64,000 nucleotides of DNA. It comes from Clostridium tepidiprofundi DSM 19306. GTDB taxonomy: Bacteria > Bacillota > Clostridia > Clostridiales > Clostridiaceae. Position 1 is the stretch's first letter. The number at the start of each line of letters is the position of its first letter. The translations under genes were made by a program, and so were the position numbers. Below the pieces are notes generated by a model that made no database searches, was not told the DNA's origin, and saw only the letters and a program-made list of their open reading frames with translations. Positions 8,294 through 19,671 of the stretch are shown piece after piece. The stretch covers positions 32,419-96,418 of the forward strand of contig NZ_LTBA01000007.1 of assembly GCF_001594005.1 (NCBI RefSeq), given 5' to 3'.

Positions 8294-10048
8294 ATGAAAG
8301 TATTATTAGCAGCAATAAATTCGCAATATATTCATTCGAATTTGGCAGTAAGATATTTAAAAGCATTTACGAAGGATTTAGATTATGATTGTGCAATTTT
8401 GGAATTTACCATAAATGACAGAATAGAAAATATTTTAAGAAAGATTATACACCATAAACCAAATATTGTAGCTTTTTCTTGTTATATATGGAATATAGAA
8501 TATGTTGTGAAGCTTTCGAAATTGATAAAAATTATAGATAAAGATATTGAGATAGTATTTGGAGGACCAGAAGTAAGCTATGATGGATACTCATTTTTAA
8601 AAGAAAATGATGGCGAATATGTTATTGAAGGGGAAGGAGAACTAACTTTTAGAGAACTTATAGAATTTAAAATTAATGAGTACAAGAATTTTCAAACTAA
8701 TAATATAAATGTGGTTGATGTGAATATAATTGAAGAGGGTTTAAAGAAAATAAAGGGGCTATATTTTAAAACAAGTAATGATGTAAAATATACTGGTCCT
8801 AGAGAAAACATCGATATGAATAATGTTGTTTTTCCATATGATGAAGAGGATGATTTACAAAATAAAATAGTGTATTATGAAGCATCGAGAGGGTGTCCAT
8901 TCAACTGCAAGTATTGTTTATCTTCAACTATAAGAAATGTAAGATTTAGAGATATTGAAACTGTCAAGAAAGAATTAAAGTTTCTTATGGATAAAAATGT
9001 TAAATTAATAAAATTTGTTGATAGGACTTTTAATGCTAACATTAAATTTGCTATGGAAATATGGAAATTCTTGATAGAACAAGATACACAAACTAAGTTT
9101 CATTTTGAAATTTCAGCAAATTTGTTTAAAAAAGAGGAGATTGAGCTTTTGTCAAAAGCACCATACGGAAGGTTTCAATTTGAAGTTGGAGTTCAAACTA
9201 CCAACAATGAAGTATTATCAAATATTAACAGGAAGGTTGACTTTGATGATATATCAGAGAAGGTTGTAGAAATTAAAAAGTTGAACAATATTAAGCAGCA
9301 TTTGGATCTTATAGCTGGATTACCTGGAGAGAATTTTAACTCATTTGTAAAATCTTTTAATGATATTTACAGAATAAAACCAGAAGAAATTCAATTGGGA
9401 TTCCTTAAATTGCTTAAAGGTTCTCCAATGAGAAATGAAGCAAAAAAATGGGGAATGAGTTTTTCACCATATCCACCTTATGAAATTTTAAAAACTAAGC
9501 ACATAACTTACAATGAATTAGTAATACTAAAAAGAGTGGAGAAGATGGTTGATAAATATTATAATACGCAGAAATTCAACAATATAATTTCGTACTTTGA
9601 AGAGAAGTTTGATTCACCTTTTGAGTTTTATAGAAAACTTTCAGAGTACTTTGAGTATAGAGGATATTTTGATAGGAGTTTATCCTCGACAGAATACTAT
9701 AGAGTTTTTATTGACTTTAATGAAGCCGTAATTGGTGAAGAGAGTAATGCACTTAAAGAAATAATCAAGTTTGATTATTTGCTGCATAATAAGAAAAAAT
9801 GGGTACCTGAATTTTTAAATAGAAATTCGGATAAAAATGTTATGAAAGAAATAAAAAAGTTAATAAGGAATTCCGGTACTGAATTTAATATGGATAATTT
9901 TCATATTGAAAAATTTAATATTGACATTTCAAATTATTTAAAGAATAGAGAAATAATTTTAAAGGATTTTTACATATTGTTCGATAAAAATAATGATGAT
10001 AAATTTTATGAATTGGCTAAGATTGTAGATTTAACGCGTATATTTTAA
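8294..10048 (+). CDS. B12-binding-domain radical SAM protein (DUF4080 type)
   Basis: 584 residues. The N-terminus MKVLLAAINSQYIHSNLAVR begins a cobalamin-binding-like Rossmann domain (to about residue 140). The radical-SAM cluster motif RGCPFNCKYC has Cys at 201, 205 and 208; the following barrel is typical of the B12/radical SAM class. The C-terminal 200 residues match the layout of DUF4080 proteins. The reaction is unknown; such enzymes perform methylation or rearrangements with SAM and sometimes cobalamin. The ATG at 8294 was chosen because GAAAGGAAG precedes it and it begins the conserved domain. No operon partner; the V-ATPase operon follows under its own promoter. Confidence 0.85.
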   Translation: MKVLLAAINSQYIHSNLAVRYLKAFTKDLDYDCAILEFTINDRIENILRKIIHHKPNIVAFSCYIWNIEYVVKLSKLIKIIDKDIEIVFGGPEVSYDGYSFLKENDGEYVIEGEGELTFRELIEFKINEYKNFQTNNINVVDVNIIEEGLKKIKGLYFKTSNDVKYTGPRENIDMNNVVFPYDEEDDLQNKIVYYEASRGCPFNCKYCLSSTIRNVRFRDIETVKKELKFLMDKNVKLIKFVDRTFNANIKFAMEIWKFLIEQDTQTKFHFEISANLFKKEEIELLSKAPYGRFQFEVGVQTTNNEVLSNINRKVDFDDISEKVVEIKKLNNIKQHLDLIAGLPGENFNSFVKSFNDIYRIKPEEIQLGFLKLLKGSPMRNEAKKWGMSFSPYPPYEILKTKHITYNELVILKRVEKMVDKYYNTQKFNNIISYFEEKFDSPFEFYRKLSEYFEYRGYFDRSLSSTEYYRVFIDFNEAVIGEESNALKEIIKFDYLLHNKKKWVPEFLNRNSDKNVMKEIKKLIRNSGTEFNMDNFHIEKFNIDISNYLKNREIILKDFYILFDKNNDDKFYELAKIVDLTRIF

Positions 10049-10083
10049 CAAATTATTAATTTTGGTTTAATTTTAATAAAAAC

Positions 10084-10112
10084 TTGCAAATAAATCACAA
10101 AGGGACTATAAT
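10084..10112 (+). promoter_or_regulatory. Promoter of the V-ATPase operon
   Basis: TTGCAA, 17-base spacer, TATAAT; start of transcription expected near 10119, about 97 bases before the first gene. Confidence 0.7.
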
Positions 10113-10120
10113 CATATTGT

Positions 10121-10170
10121 ATCCGATACTATATTAAATAATACATCCTATGTATTAATAAGTATTGGAT
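10121..10170 (+). other. Two-stem structured leader of the V-ATPase mRNA
   Basis: Outer stem ATCCGATACT / AGTATTGGAT (one G-U pair) encloses a perfect hairpin TAATACAT-CCT-ATGTATTA. It begins right at the predicted 5' end of the transcript. No U run follows, so it is not a terminator; it could stabilise the message or be an operator. Confidence 0.55.
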
Positions 10171-10215
10171 ATCATATTATATACTATTTATTTTATCTTA
10201 GAAGGTGGTGATAAA

Positions 10216-10542
10216 TTGGCTATTGAGGCAATTAAGGAAATTAATTCTGCTGAAGAAAAGGCAAAAAAAATTATTGAAGATGCCAATTTCAAAAGCAAAG
10301 AAATTTTGAAGGAAGCAGAAGATTTAGCAAAGCAAGAGTATCAAAAAGTAATAGAACATGCTAAACAACAGGCATCCAAATTGATTGATTCAGCAGTTTC
10401 TGAAGGAGAAAAGATTGCAAAACCAATATTAGAAGAGGGGGATGATGAAGTAAAGAAAATAATTAATATCAACAAGGACAAAGTTGATAAAGCTGTTAAT
10501 TTAATAATCGATAAGGTTGTGAATAGAAATGGCAATAGTTAA
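10216..10542 (+). CDS. V-type ATPase peripheral stalk subunit H (NtpF-like)
   Basis: 108 residues, almost wholly a charged alpha-helical coiled coil (EINSAEEKAKKIIEDA, later AKQQASKLIDSAVSEG). This is the form of the archaeal AhaH / Enterococcus NtpF stalk subunit, which pairs with subunit E as the peripheral stator. It is the first gene of the operon, as ntpF is in Enterococcus. TTG at 10216 was chosen because AAGGTGGTG precedes it by 6 bases; the longer frame upstream encodes an unrelated leader. The 3' end overlaps the next gene by 14 bases. Confidence 0.85.
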   Translation: MAIEAIKEINSAEEKAKKIIEDANFKSKEILKEAEDLAKQEYQKVIEHAKQQASKLIDSAVSEGEKIAKPILEEGDDEVKKIININKDKVDKAVNLIIDKVVNRNGNS

Positions 10543-12538
10543 AATGAACAAATTTAGTTTGTTTTTGTTTCGTGACAGGAAGGAAGAACTTTTGCAATCT
10601 CTTCAAGAATTTGAAGGGGTTCAGTTTATCAACTTGCAAAATGAAATTGATAATGATGAATTGTCTTTTTTGCAAGCTGATTCAGAAAGTAAGAAGGCTT
10701 CTGAGTTTGAAACAGAATTATCAAAGGTTAAGTTTTGTATTAATATTTTAGACGATTACATAGAAAAGGAGTCAGCTATTGAGGCATTAAAGAAGGGTAA
10801 AAAGGCATTAACTTTTAAAGAACTTCAATACAAAGCTAAAAGAACAAATTGGACTGAAGTTTATGATGAGTTAAAAAATAAAGACAATATGCTTACGACT
10901 CTAAAAAATGAAAAGACAAAATTGGAGTCAGAGATACAGAGCTTAACACCATGGAGTAGTTTTGATTCAAGCTTTGAAGAACTAGATAGAATGAAGTTAT
11001 GTAAAGGTTATATAGGAACAATTCCTACATCAAGAGTAGATTCTCTTAGGGAAGAGCTTTCAAGTGGTGTTCCGTATTCTTATTTGGAAGTAATAAGTGA
11101 GGAAAAGAATGATTCCAATATTTTGATTGTGTATTATGCCAAAATGCATGAGCAAGCTGAAGAAATAATAAAATCCAATGGTTTTTCAAAAGTTGATTTT
11201 AACTATAAAGGAAGACCGAATGAGATAATTGAGAGACTCACCGAGAGAATAAAGCAGAATGAAAAAGAGCAAAAGGAAGTAGTTGAAAGCATAAAAGAAT
11301 ATAAGAACAGATTAGAAGATTTACAACTTGTTTATGAATATTTTAATAATCAGGTTATTAAGGCTAAGGCATGTGAGAACTTTTTAAAGAGTGAAAAGAT
11401 TATTGTTTTGCAGGGCTGGGTAAGTGCTGAAAACAGTGTGTTGCTCGAGGAAAGTGTAGAAAAAGTATGCGGCGAATATTATTATATAGATTTTAAAGAT
11501 GCCGAAGATGAGGAAAATGTACCTATTGAACTTAGAGGTAATGCATTTACTGAGCCATTCCATGGTATAACAGAGATGTATAGTTTGCCAAGTTACAGGG
11601 AAGTTGATCCAACACCAGTGCTATCAATTTTTTATGTTTTGTTCTTTGGAATGATGTTATCAGATGCTGGATATGGATTGGTATTAACAGTTGGTACTTT
11701 GATAGCGTTAAAAGTTTTTAAACTTGATAAAGCAAAGAGAAACTTCTTAAAGTTATTTTGTTATTTAGGATTGTCAACTGTGTTTTGGGGCTTCATATAT
11801 GGAGGTTTTTTCGGAGATGCGTTGGGTAGTGGATTTGGATTAAACATTAAGTATTTCAATAATCCGCTAATAGATCCTAAAAATGATTTGATGACTGTGT
11901 TGGGTATGTCAGTTGTTTTTGGATTGATTCATATCTATATTGGACTTGGAATGAAGGCATATGTATTGGCAAAAAACAAAAAGTATATGGATATAGTGTA
12001 CGATGTTGTAACATGGTATGTTGCTGTTACAGGTCTTATACTATTAGTTGGTAAGTCAATGCTTCCAGGAGTTCCACCTATACTAGGAAAGGTACTGACT
12101 ATAGCCGGATTGATTGGATTATTGCTTACACAAGGAAGAGAAGCAGATTCAATCGGTGGAAAGATTGGTGGAGGAGTATATGGCTTGTATGGTATAACTT
12201 CATATGTTGGAGATTTGGTTTCTTATTCGAGATTGCTAGCGTTAGGACTTGCAACTGGATTTATTGCAACAGCATTTAATTTGATGGTCAATCTAGCAAC
12301 AAAGGGAATGATTAAAAGTGGAAATCCTATATTGTTTATAATTGGATTGATATTAGCTGTTGTTATGTTTACATTTTTACATGTATTTAACATAGGTATA
12401 AATGCATTAGGTGCTTATGTTCATACTTCTAGACTTCAGTATTTAGAGTTTTTCGGTAAATTTTATGAAGGCGGAGGCAAGAAGTTTAGTCCTTTTAAGC
12501 CAGATGAAAAGTTTATAAATATTAAAAATGAAAGATAA
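10529..12538 (+). CDS. ntpI: V-type ATPase subunit I (NtpI, a-subunit)
   Basis: 669 residues: a soluble, partly coiled-coil N-terminal half (to about 350) and a C-terminal half of seven or eight membrane helices. The GDLVSYSRLLALGLATG motif in a late helix contains the essential Arg that faces the rotor ring. The subunit forms the two ion half-channels next to the K ring and anchors the stator. Its start lies inside the H gene with little SD of its own, so translation is likely coupled. Order with K next is the same as in the Enterococcus ntp operon. Confidence 0.93.
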   Translation: MAIVKMNKFSLFLFRDRKEELLQSLQEFEGVQFINLQNEIDNDELSFLQADSESKKASEFETELSKVKFCINILDDYIEKESAIEALKKGKKALTFKELQYKAKRTNWTEVYDELKNKDNMLTTLKNEKTKLESEIQSLTPWSSFDSSFEELDRMKLCKGYIGTIPTSRVDSLREELSSGVPYSYLEVISEEKNDSNILIVYYAKMHEQAEEIIKSNGFSKVDFNYKGRPNEIIERLTERIKQNEKEQKEVVESIKEYKNRLEDLQLVYEYFNNQVIKAKACENFLKSEKIIVLQGWVSAENSVLLEESVEKVCGEYYYIDFKDAEDEENVPIELRGNAFTEPFHGITEMYSLPSYREVDPTPVLSIFYVLFFGMMLSDAGYGLVLTVGTLIALKVFKLDKAKRNFLKLFCYLGLSTVFWGFIYGGFFGDALGSGFGLNIKYFNNPLIDPKNDLMTVLGMSVVFGLIHIYIGLGMKAYVLAKNKKYMDIVYDVVTWYVAVTGLILLVGKSMLPGVPPILGKVLTIAGLIGLLLTQGREADSIGGKIGGGVYGLYGITSYVGDLVSYSRLLALGLATGFIATAFNLMVNLATKGMIKSGNPILFIIGLILAVVMFTFLHVFNIGINALGAYVHTSRLQYLEFFGKFYEGGGKKFSPFKPDEKFINIKNER

Positions 12539-12554
12539 ATATAAAATTTATTAA

Positions 12555-13067
<513 letters not shown>

Positions 13068-13088
13068 GGAAAAGTAAGGGTGAAGCAT

Positions 13089-13688
13089 ATGGCTAATATT
13101 GAAAGTTTAGTAAATAAGATTATAGAAGATGCTCAAAGGGAAGCAGATTCAATTGTTAGTATTGCTCAAGATAAAAAGAGTAAAATGATAAATATTGAAA
13201 AAGAAAAAGCTGAAGCAGAAAAAGATGAAATTTTAGCTAAAGCAAAGATTGAAGCACAAACAAGGAAAGAAAGAGTAATATCGAATGCAAAATTGCAAGT
13301 GAGAAATAATAAACTTCAAGCTAAGCAAGAAGTTATGGATAGGGTTTTTGAAATTGCATTAGAGCAACTAAGGAATTTGCCTTGCGATATGTTCTCTAAA
13401 TTTGTTAAGACGTCAGTGATGTCTTCTGATGTTGATGGTAATGAAAAAATCATTGTTAATGAAAAGTACAAATCAAAATTCAATGATGAGCTTATGAATG
13501 ATATAAACAACTCGTTAAAGGAAACTGGAAAGGTTTCTAATGTTGATTTGAGTGTTGAAACAAGAGATATCAAAGACGGATTTATATTAGCGAAAAAAGG
13601 AATTGAACTCAATTATACTTTTGAAGACTTGATGAATTCGATAAGAGAAGATATCGAAGGCGATATTTTAGCGGTATTGTTTGAGTAA
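13089..13688 (+). CDS. ntpE: V-type ATPase stalk subunit E
   Basis: 199 residues: N-terminal 90 form a long charged helix (KIIEDAQREADSIVSIAQDK), the remainder a compact domain (VNVDLS, LNYTFEDLMNSIREDI). This is the layout of subunit E, which with H forms the peripheral stalk joining the catalytic head to subunit I. The ATG at 13089 has AAGGG 8 bases upstream and fits the family N-terminus; the GTG at 13080 sits on the SD. Between K and C as in other ntp operons. Confidence 0.9.
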   Translation: MANIESLVNKIIEDAQREADSIVSIAQDKKSKMINIEKEKAEAEKDEILAKAKIEAQTRKERVISNAKLQVRNNKLQAKQEVMDRVFEIALEQLRNLPCDMFSKFVKTSVMSSDVDGNEKIIVNEKYKSKFNDELMNDINNSLKETGKVSNVDLSVETRDIKDGFILAKKGIELNYTFEDLMNSIREDIEGDILAVLFE

Positions 13689-13743
13689 AATGGCTTTGTT
13701 CAGCTTTGTTTGGATAATTAAGTTTGGAAAGGTGGAAACCTAA

Positions 13744-14745
13744 ATGGATAAAACTATTTATGCTCAGGCGGTATCCAGAATAAGAGCGATGGAAAATAGA
13801 CTCTTGGATAGTACTAAAATTAATAGAATGATTGAGAGCTCTACTGCAGACGAAGCCATGAAAGTACTTCAGGAAACTGAGTATGGTGAGTTTATGGGAA
13901 GTGTAAAGAGAGTAGAGGATTATGAAATTTTATTGAGTGAAGAACTGAAAAGAGTATATTCCCTTATGTATGAAATTTCGCCTGAGAAATTGATTGTGGA
14001 TATTTTAAGCTTAAGATACGATTATCATAATATTAAGGTTTTAATTAAGGCAAAAATATTAAATAAAGATTATGATTATCTTCTTATTCCAGTAGGTACG
14101 ACTGATGTTGATATTTTAAAGAACAGTATATATACTGAGAATTATGTTGATTTGAATAATGATATGAGGGAAGCAATAGAGAAGTCATTGGCTTCTTATG
14201 AATTGGAACATGACCCTCAAAAAATAGACATTTATGTTGATAGATACCTATATAAGAAGATGTTAAAGTTAGCACATAAGCTGGATGATACTTTTATGAT
14301 AGAGTATATACAGAAAATGATTGATATTACCAATATTAAAACATTTTTAAGGGTTAAAAATCAGAAAAAAGAAAAAGAGTTTTTAAATGAAGTGCTAATT
14401 AATGGCGGTAAAATTGATCTTGATATCTTTAGAGATTATTATAATGATTCTAATGAGAATTTCATGAATAGAATTTCGCATACGGACTATTTTGATATTT
14501 TAAGAGAGGGTCTTGAAAAATTCAATAGTTCGGGAAGTCTTAATGCTTTTGAAAAGCTTTTTGATGATTTTATTATGAAGTTTATTAGGGAAGCAAAATA
14601 TGTTAGTTTTGGAGTAGAACCTCTTATGGCATACGTTTTAGCAAAAGAAACTGAGATAAAGATTATCAGGATTATTATGGTTGGAAAGTTGAACAATGTG
14701 AAACCTGATGTTATCAGAGGAAGGCTGCGTGATGTTTATGTATAA
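13744..14745 (+). CDS. ntpC: V-type ATPase subunit C (central socket)
   Basis: 333 residues, all-helical, beginning [17 protein letters not shown] and with the later [14 protein letters not shown] and [16 protein letters not shown] segments characteristic of the V-ATPase C / AC39 subunit. It is the socket linking the central stalk (D/F) to the K ring. A 55-base gap separates it from ntpE; SD GGAAAGGTGG is 7 bases before ATG. The 3' end overlaps the start of the next gene by 14 bases. Confidence 0.92.
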   Translation: MDKTIYAQAVSRIRAMENRLLDSTKINRMIESSTADEAMKVLQETEYGEFMGSVKRVEDYEILLSEELKRVYSLMYEISPEKLIVDILSLRYDYHNIKVLIKAKILNKDYDYLLIPVGTTDVDILKNSIYTENYVDLNNDMREAIEKSLASYELEHDPQKIDIYVDRYLYKKMLKLAHKLDDTFMIEYIQKMIDITNIKTFLRVKNQKKEKEFLNEVLINGGKIDLDIFRDYYNDSNENFMNRISHTDYFDILREGLEKFNSSGSLNAFEKLFDDFIMKFIREAKYVSFGVEPLMAYVLAKETEIKIIRIIMVGKLNNVKPDVIRGRLRDVYV

Positions 14746-15046
14746 GATAGGGGTTGTAGGAGATAAGGATTCGGTTCTTGCTTTTAAGGCAATTGGTATA
14801 GATGTTTATCCAGTAGTTGAAGCAGAAGAAGCGAGAAAAGTTGTTGACAAACTTGCCTATAATAATTATGCTGTTATTTTTGTTACAGAACAGGTTGCAC
14901 AGAATATTGAGGAAACAATAGAAAGGTATAATAAAATGATGCTTCCTGCCGTTATTCTTATACCAAGTAATCAAGGCTCACTTAATATAGGTATGAAGAA
15001 AATAAGTGAAAATGTAGAAAAAGCAGTGGGCGTAAATATTTTATAG
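14732..15046 (+). CDS. ntpG: V-type ATPase subunit F (NtpG)
   Basis: 104 residues, starting [20 protein letters not shown] and with the [14 protein letters not shown] motif of the small CheY-like F subunit of the central stalk. It binds subunit D and transmits rotation. ATG 14732 is 7 bases after AGAGGAAGG; ATG 14738 is the alternative. It lies in the overlap with ntpC, which suggests coupled translation, and 18 bases before ntpA. Confidence 0.9.
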   Translation: MFMYKIGVVGDKDSVLAFKAIGIDVYPVVEAEEARKVVDKLAYNNYAVIFVTEQVAQNIEETIERYNKMMLPAVILIPSNQGSLNIGMKKISENVEKAVGVNIL

Positions 15047-15064
15047 AAAGGTAGGTAGGAGAAC

Positions 15065-16837
15065 TTGAAAATCGGTAAGGTTATAAAAGTTTCAGGTCCA
15101 TTAGTTGTTGCAAGTGATATGGATGAAGCTAACATATATGACGTTGTAAAAGTTGGAGAAAAAGGCCTTATAGGTGAAATTATCGAAATGAGAGGCGACA
15201 GGGCTTCTATTCAGGTTTATGAGGAAACAGCTGGCATAGGTCCTGGGGATCCAGTAGAATCAACAGGAGAGCCTTTGAGTGTTGAATTAGGACCAGGGTT
15301 ATTAGAAGCTATGTTCGACGGTATTCAAAGACCTCTAAATGCTATAATGGATAAAGTAGGGAATTTCTTAACAAAGGGTGTAAGCGTTGCATCATTAGAT
15401 AGAAATAAGAAATGGCACTTTGTTCCCGAAGTTAAGGTTGGAGATAAAGTAGAGCCAGGATACATAATTGGTTCTGTACAGGAGACTTCAGTAATTAATC
15501 ACAAGATTATGATACCATACGGTATTGAGGGAACTGTAAAATCGGTTAAAGAAGGGGATTTTACAGTAGTTGAGACAGTAGCTGAAATAGAAACTAAAGA
15601 TGGTATTAAGAATGTTACATTGATGCAAAAATGGCCAGTAAGAAAAGGAAGACCATATGTAAGAAAGTTAAATCCAGAAGAGCCGATGGTAACTGGACAG
15701 AGAGTAATTGATACATTTTTCCCAGTAACAAAGGGTGGTACTGCTTGTGTACCAGGACCATTTGGTAGTGGTAAAACAGTTGTACAACACCAGCTTGCTA
15801 AATGGGGAGATGCTCAGATAGTTGTTTATGTTGGTTGTGGTGAGCGTGGTAATGAGATGACAGACGTTCTTAATGAATTTCCTGAATTGAAAGACCCTAA
15901 AACAGGAGAATCTTTGATGAAAAGAACGGTATTGATTGCTAATACATCAAATATGCCTGTTGCTGCGAGAGAAGCATCAATATATACTGGACTTACAATA
16001 GGAGAATATTTTAGGGATATGGGATATTCTGTTGCTATGATGGCAGATTCAACATCACGTTGGGCAGAGGCATTAAGAGAGATGTCAGGAAGATTAGAAG
16101 AAATGCCAGGTGACGAAGGATATCCAGCATATCTTGGTTCAAGAGCTGCTGATATTTATGAAAGAGCAGGTAAAGTAATTTGTTCTGGAAGTGATGATAG
16201 AGAAGGTGCATTAACATTCATAGGTGCTGTATCACCTCCAGGAGGAGATTTATCTGAACCAGTTACACAGGCAACATTGAGAATTGTAAAGGTATTCTGG
16301 GGATTAGATGCTCAGTTGGCTTACAGAAGACATTTTCCATCTATAAACTGGTTAAATTCATATTCATTATATCTGGATAAAATAGGTAGATGGATGGATA
16401 AAAATGTTGCAGCGGATTGGAGTGCTTTAAGAACTGAAGCAATGTCTCTTCTACAAGAAGAATCAAAATTAGAAGAAATAGTTAGATTAGTTGGTATAGA
16501 TGCATTATCTGAAAAGGATAGATTAAAGCTTGAAGTTGCAAAATCATTAAGAGAAGATTATTTGCAGCAAAATGCTTTCCATGAAGTTGATACTTATGCT
16601 TCATTGGATAAACAACATAAAATGCTTAAACTTATATTAAGTTTTTACAACCTATCAAACAAAGCACTTGCAGCAGGGGTTTACCTTGATAAATTATTAA
16701 AACTTGAAATTAGAGATAAAATAGCTAGGGCTAAATATATAGCAGAAGGTGAAATCGATAAGATTGATGGAATTATGAGTGAATTACAGGATGTAATTGA
16801 TAAAATAATTACAGAAGAAGGTGTTGCAAATGCTTAA
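15065..16837 (+). CDS. ntpA: V-type ATPase catalytic subunit A
   Basis: 590 residues, usual length. The Walker A motif GPFGSGKTV lies at about 231-239 (Lys 237). It has the non-homologous insert region near 120-200 that marks V/A-type A subunits ([13 protein letters not shown]), and [10 protein letters not shown] and [13 protein letters not shown]. This is the ATP-hydrolysing subunit of the A3B3 head. The start is TTG with GTAGGAGAAC in front. Its stop is overlapped by ntpB. Confidence 0.96.
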   Translation: MKIGKVIKVSGPLVVASDMDEANIYDVVKVGEKGLIGEIIEMRGDRASIQVYEETAGIGPGDPVESTGEPLSVELGPGLLEAMFDGIQRPLNAIMDKVGNFLTKGVSVASLDRNKKWHFVPEVKVGDKVEPGYIIGSVQETSVINHKIMIPYGIEGTVKSVKEGDFTVVETVAEIETKDGIKNVTLMQKWPVRKGRPYVRKLNPEEPMVTGQRVIDTFFPVTKGGTACVPGPFGSGKTVVQHQLAKWGDAQIVVYVGCGERGNEMTDVLNEFPELKDPKTGESLMKRTVLIANTSNMPVAAREASIYTGLTIGEYFRDMGYSVAMMADSTSRWAEALREMSGRLEEMPGDEGYPAYLGSRAADIYERAGKVICSGSDDREGALTFIGAVSPPGGDLSEPVTQATLRIVKVFWGLDAQLAYRRHFPSINWLNSYSLYLDKIGRWMDKNVAADWSALRTEAMSLLQEESKLEEIVRLVGIDALSEKDRLKLEVAKSLREDYLQQNAFHEVDTYASLDKQHKMLKLILSFYNLSNKALAAGVYLDKLLKLEIRDKIARAKYIAEGEIDKIDGIMSELQDVIDKIITEEGVANA

Positions 16838-18212
16838 GGAATATAGAACAGTCAAAGAAGTAGTAGGACCTTTGATGCTTGTTGATCAGGTTGAAAATGT
16901 AAAATATGATGAGCTTGTTGAAATAGAAATACAAACTGGAGAAAAGAGACGTGGTAGAGTACTAGAGATAAATGGTGATAAAGCCATGATTCAGCTTTTC
17001 GAAGGTTCAGCTGGTATAAATCTTAAAGGAAGTAAAGTAAAATTTACTGGTAAGCCGCTTGAACTAGGCGTATCCGAAGATATGCTCGGTAGGGTATTTG
17101 ATGGATTGGGAAGACCAAAAGATGGTGGACCTAAGATAATTCCTGATAAAAAATTAGATATAAATGGTGAGCCAATAAATCCTGTTGCTAGAGATTATCC
17201 ATCAGAATTTATTCAAACTGGTATATCACCAATTGATGGTCTTAATACACTTGTTAGAGGACAGAAATTGCCTGTTTTCTCGGGTTCAGGTCTTCCACAT
17301 GCTGAGCTTGCAGCACAGATTGCAAGGCAGGCAAGGGTTTTAAATTCTGATTCTAAATTTGCAGTTGTGTTTGCTGCTATAGGTATAACTTTTGAAGAAG
17401 CTCAGTTTTTTATAGATGACTTTACTAAAACAGGAGCTATTGATAGAGCTGTTCTATTCATTAATCTTGCAAATGACCCTGCAATTGAGAGAATAGCTAC
17501 TCCAAGAATGGCTTTAACTACTGCTGAATATCTTGCATATGAAAAAGGTATGCATGTACTTGTTATTATGACTGATATAACAAATTATTGTGAAGCTTTA
17601 CGTGAAGTATCAGCAGCAAGAAAAGAGGTTCCAGGTAGAAGAGGATATCCAGGATATTTATATACTGACCTTTCTACATTATACGAAAGAGCTGGTAGAA
17701 TAAAAGGATTGGAAGGATCAATTACTCAGATACCAATACTTACAATGCCTGAAGATGATAAAACACATCCAATACCTGACCTTACAGGATATATAACAGA
17801 GGGACAGATAATTTTATCAAGAGAATTATATAAGAAAGGTATTATGCCTCCTATAGATGTTCTTCCTTCATTATCAAGACTTAAAGATAAGGGAATTGGT
17901 AAAGGAAAGACTAGGGAAGACCATGCAGATACTATGAATCAGCTTTTTGCGGCTTATGCACAAGGAAAGCAGGCTAAAGAATTAGCTGTTATACTTGGTG
18001 AATCTGCACTTTCTGATACAGATAAGTTATACGCAAAATTTGCAGATGCTTTTGAAAAAGAGTATGTTGCACAAGGATTTGATACTAATAGAAGTATAGA
18101 AGAAACATTAAATTTAGGATGGAAGCTTCTAACTATTCTTCCTAAGTCAGAGCTTAAGAGAATTAGAGATGAGTACTTAGAAAAATATATGCCTAAAAGA
18201 GAGGGTGAGTAA
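16830..18212 (+). CDS. ntpB: V-type ATPase regulatory subunit B
   Basis: 460 residues. The P-loop position reads [18 protein letters not shown], lacking the Lys-Thr of Walker A, which is normal for the non-catalytic B subunit. Motifs [20 protein letters not shown] and [18 protein letters not shown] are typical. It alternates with A in the head and supplies an Arg finger to the active site. ATG 16830 with SD AGAAGAAGG is preferred to a TTG at 16821. It overlaps the ntpA stop by 8 bases. Confidence 0.95.
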   Translation: MLKEYRTVKEVVGPLMLVDQVENVKYDELVEIEIQTGEKRRGRVLEINGDKAMIQLFEGSAGINLKGSKVKFTGKPLELGVSEDMLGRVFDGLGRPKDGGPKIIPDKKLDINGEPINPVARDYPSEFIQTGISPIDGLNTLVRGQKLPVFSGSGLPHAELAAQIARQARVLNSDSKFAVVFAAIGITFEEAQFFIDDFTKTGAIDRAVLFINLANDPAIERIATPRMALTTAEYLAYEKGMHVLVIMTDITNYCEALREVSAARKEVPGRRGYPGYLYTDLSTLYERAGRIKGLEGSITQIPILTMPEDDKTHPIPDLTGYITEGQIILSRELYKKGIMPPIDVLPSLSRLKDKGIGKGKTREDHADTMNQLFAAYAQGKQAKELAVILGESALSDTDKLYAKFADAFEKEYVAQGFDTNRSIEETLNLGWKLLTILPKSELKRIRDEYLEKYMPKREGE

Positions 18213-18214
18213 AG

Positions 18215-18871
18215 GTGGCAAGACTTAATGTTAATCCCACCAGAATGGAGCTCACCAAGCTTAAAAAAAGATTGGTAACTGCTACACGTGGTCATAAATT
18301 GCTAAAAGATAAGCAAGATGAGCTCATGAGAAGATTTATTGATCTCGTAAAGTATAATAATAAAATAAGAAAAAGCGTAGAAGAGGAGCTTTCAAGTGCT
18401 TTTAAGGATTTTGTTATGGCGCGTGCATTGATGTCATCAGAGTTTTTAGAGGAAGCAATAATGTATCCAAAGGAAAGTATATCTGTTGATATTGAGAAAA
18501 AAAATGTAATGAGTGTAAATGTTCCTGTAATGAATTTTAGAAGAAAGTTAGATGGAGAAGAGGGAAGCATTTATCCATATGGATTTGCAAATACATCAGC
18601 TGAATTGGATACTTCACTTGAAAAATTGTACAACATATTGCCAAAATTACTTGAATTAGCAGAGGTTGAAAAGTCATGCCAACTTATGGCTGATGAAATT
18701 GAAAAGACTAGAAGAAGAGTTAATGCACTTGAATACATGACAATTCCACAGCTTGAAGAGACTATAAAGTATATCAAAATGAAGCTTGATGAGAATGAAA
18801 GAGGTTCTTTGGCAAGATTAATGAAGGTAAAAAGTATGATGGAACAGCAGGCTTTACAACAACAAAGTTAA
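18215..18871 (+). CDS. ntpD: V-type ATPase central stalk subunit D
   Basis: 218 residues, long helices at both ends ([40 protein letters not shown]), the layout of the rotor shaft subunit D. The N-terminal motif and the RRRVNALE motif are family hallmarks. The start is GTG two bases after the ntpB stop. It is the last gene of the operon, followed by a terminator at 18887-18919. Confidence 0.94.
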   Translation: MARLNVNPTRMELTKLKKRLVTATRGHKLLKDKQDELMRRFIDLVKYNNKIRKSVEEELSSAFKDFVMARALMSSEFLEEAIMYPKESISVDIEKKNVMSVNVPVMNFRRKLDGEEGSIYPYGFANTSAELDTSLEKLYNILPKLLELAEVEKSCQLMADEIEKTRRRVNALEYMTIPQLEETIKYIKMKLDENERGSLARLMKVKSMMEQQALQQQS

Positions 18872-18886
18872 TACTTATAATAAATA

Positions 18887-18919
18887 AAAAAAATCGGAGC
18901 ATTATGCTTCGATTTTTTT
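18887..18919 (+). terminator. Terminator of the V-ATPase operon
   Basis: Stem AAAAATCGGAGC / GCTTCGATTTTT with one G-U pair, loop ATTAT, ending in seven T. Confidence 0.9.
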
Positions 18920-18931
18920 ATTCAACATCTT

Positions 18932-18961
18932 TTGACAATTTGTTATAATATAATATATACT
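18932..18961 (+). promoter_or_regulatory. Promoter of the 111-residue gene
   Basis: Consensus TTGACA, 18-base spacer, TATACT, directly after the V-ATPase terminator and 36 bases before the next start codon. Confidence 0.7.
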
Positions 18962-18997
18962 AAATAAATAAAATATATAAAGATAGGGGGCGAATAT

Positions 18998-19333
18998 ATG
19001 AACAATGGTGAAAAAGTTTTAATGGACTCCAATTTATTGAAGAAAATCAAGTCGGGTTTGCAGCAGATTAGAATTAGAGTTGCTGATGAAGAATTAAAAG
19101 GAGAGGTTGACAAGATTCTCCAATTATTAGACAATAACGATAATGACGAAATTAAATTTGAATCTCTAGAAGATACTATACATAATAAAATGAAGACAAC
19201 TAAGGACAAGGATTTAAATGTAAAGCTCTATATGTTATATAGAAAACTTCAAGATGGTAAGATTTCAGAGAGTGAAGCCTTAAAATTATATGAAATATAT
19301 GTAAAGGACGAATACAAATACGGATACCTCTAG
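18998..19333 (+). CDS. Small hypothetical helical protein
   Basis: 111 residues, family not recognised. Mostly charged and predicted helical, with paired hydrophobic positions in LLKKIKSGLQQIRIRVADEEL and LYMLYRKLQDGKISESEALK. The last part resembles a short tetratricopeptide-like or EF-like helix pair, but no motif is clear. It has its own consensus promoter, a strong GGGGG SD 7 bases before ATG, and a CTAG-rich repeat block right after the stop. No signal peptide or membrane helix. Function unknown. Confidence 0.6.
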   Translation: MNNGEKVLMDSNLLKKIKSGLQQIRIRVADEELKGEVDKILQLLDNNDNDEIKFESLEDTIHNKMKTTKDKDLNVKLYMLYRKLQDGKISESEALKLYEIYVKDEYKYGYL

Positions 19334-19640
19334 GAGAGAATTAGGGACTAGGAGATAAAACAAGGTGCTAGGTGCTGGGGATTAGGTTCTAGGGAATAAG
19401 AGAGGAACAAATGGGCTAGAGGGCTAGTTGGCTAGTGCAGATTTGGAACTTGAATACTTTACACTTTCAAGTAATATATGTTTTTAATATTACATTAGCT
19501 AGCCACTGACTAACTGGTCACTAGTAGTCTTGTTTAAAGAAATCGTATAACGATTTCATCATTAACTAGCAACTAGCCAATTGGTAACTAGCAGTCTTAT
19601 TTTTAGGAAATTGCGAAGCAATTTCAACCTGTTTTTGTGT
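19334..19640. repeat. CTAG-rich dispersed intergenic repeat block, copy 2
   Basis: Fills the gap before the deformylase gene. Words include AGGGACTAGGAG, AAGGTGCTAGGTGCT, GGCTAGTTGGCTAG and a hairpin AAATTGCGAAGCAATTT at the right end. Shares CTAGTGCAGATTT and AACTTGAATAC with the block at 7.9-8.27 kb, in the same order. Confidence 0.75.
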
Positions 19641-19671
19641 TGTATTTTTAAATAGAAGGGAAGTAATTAAA

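Noticed and set aside
16830..18212. NtpB as a broken ATPase (no Walker A Lys)
   Set aside because: B subunits of V-ATPases normally lack it.
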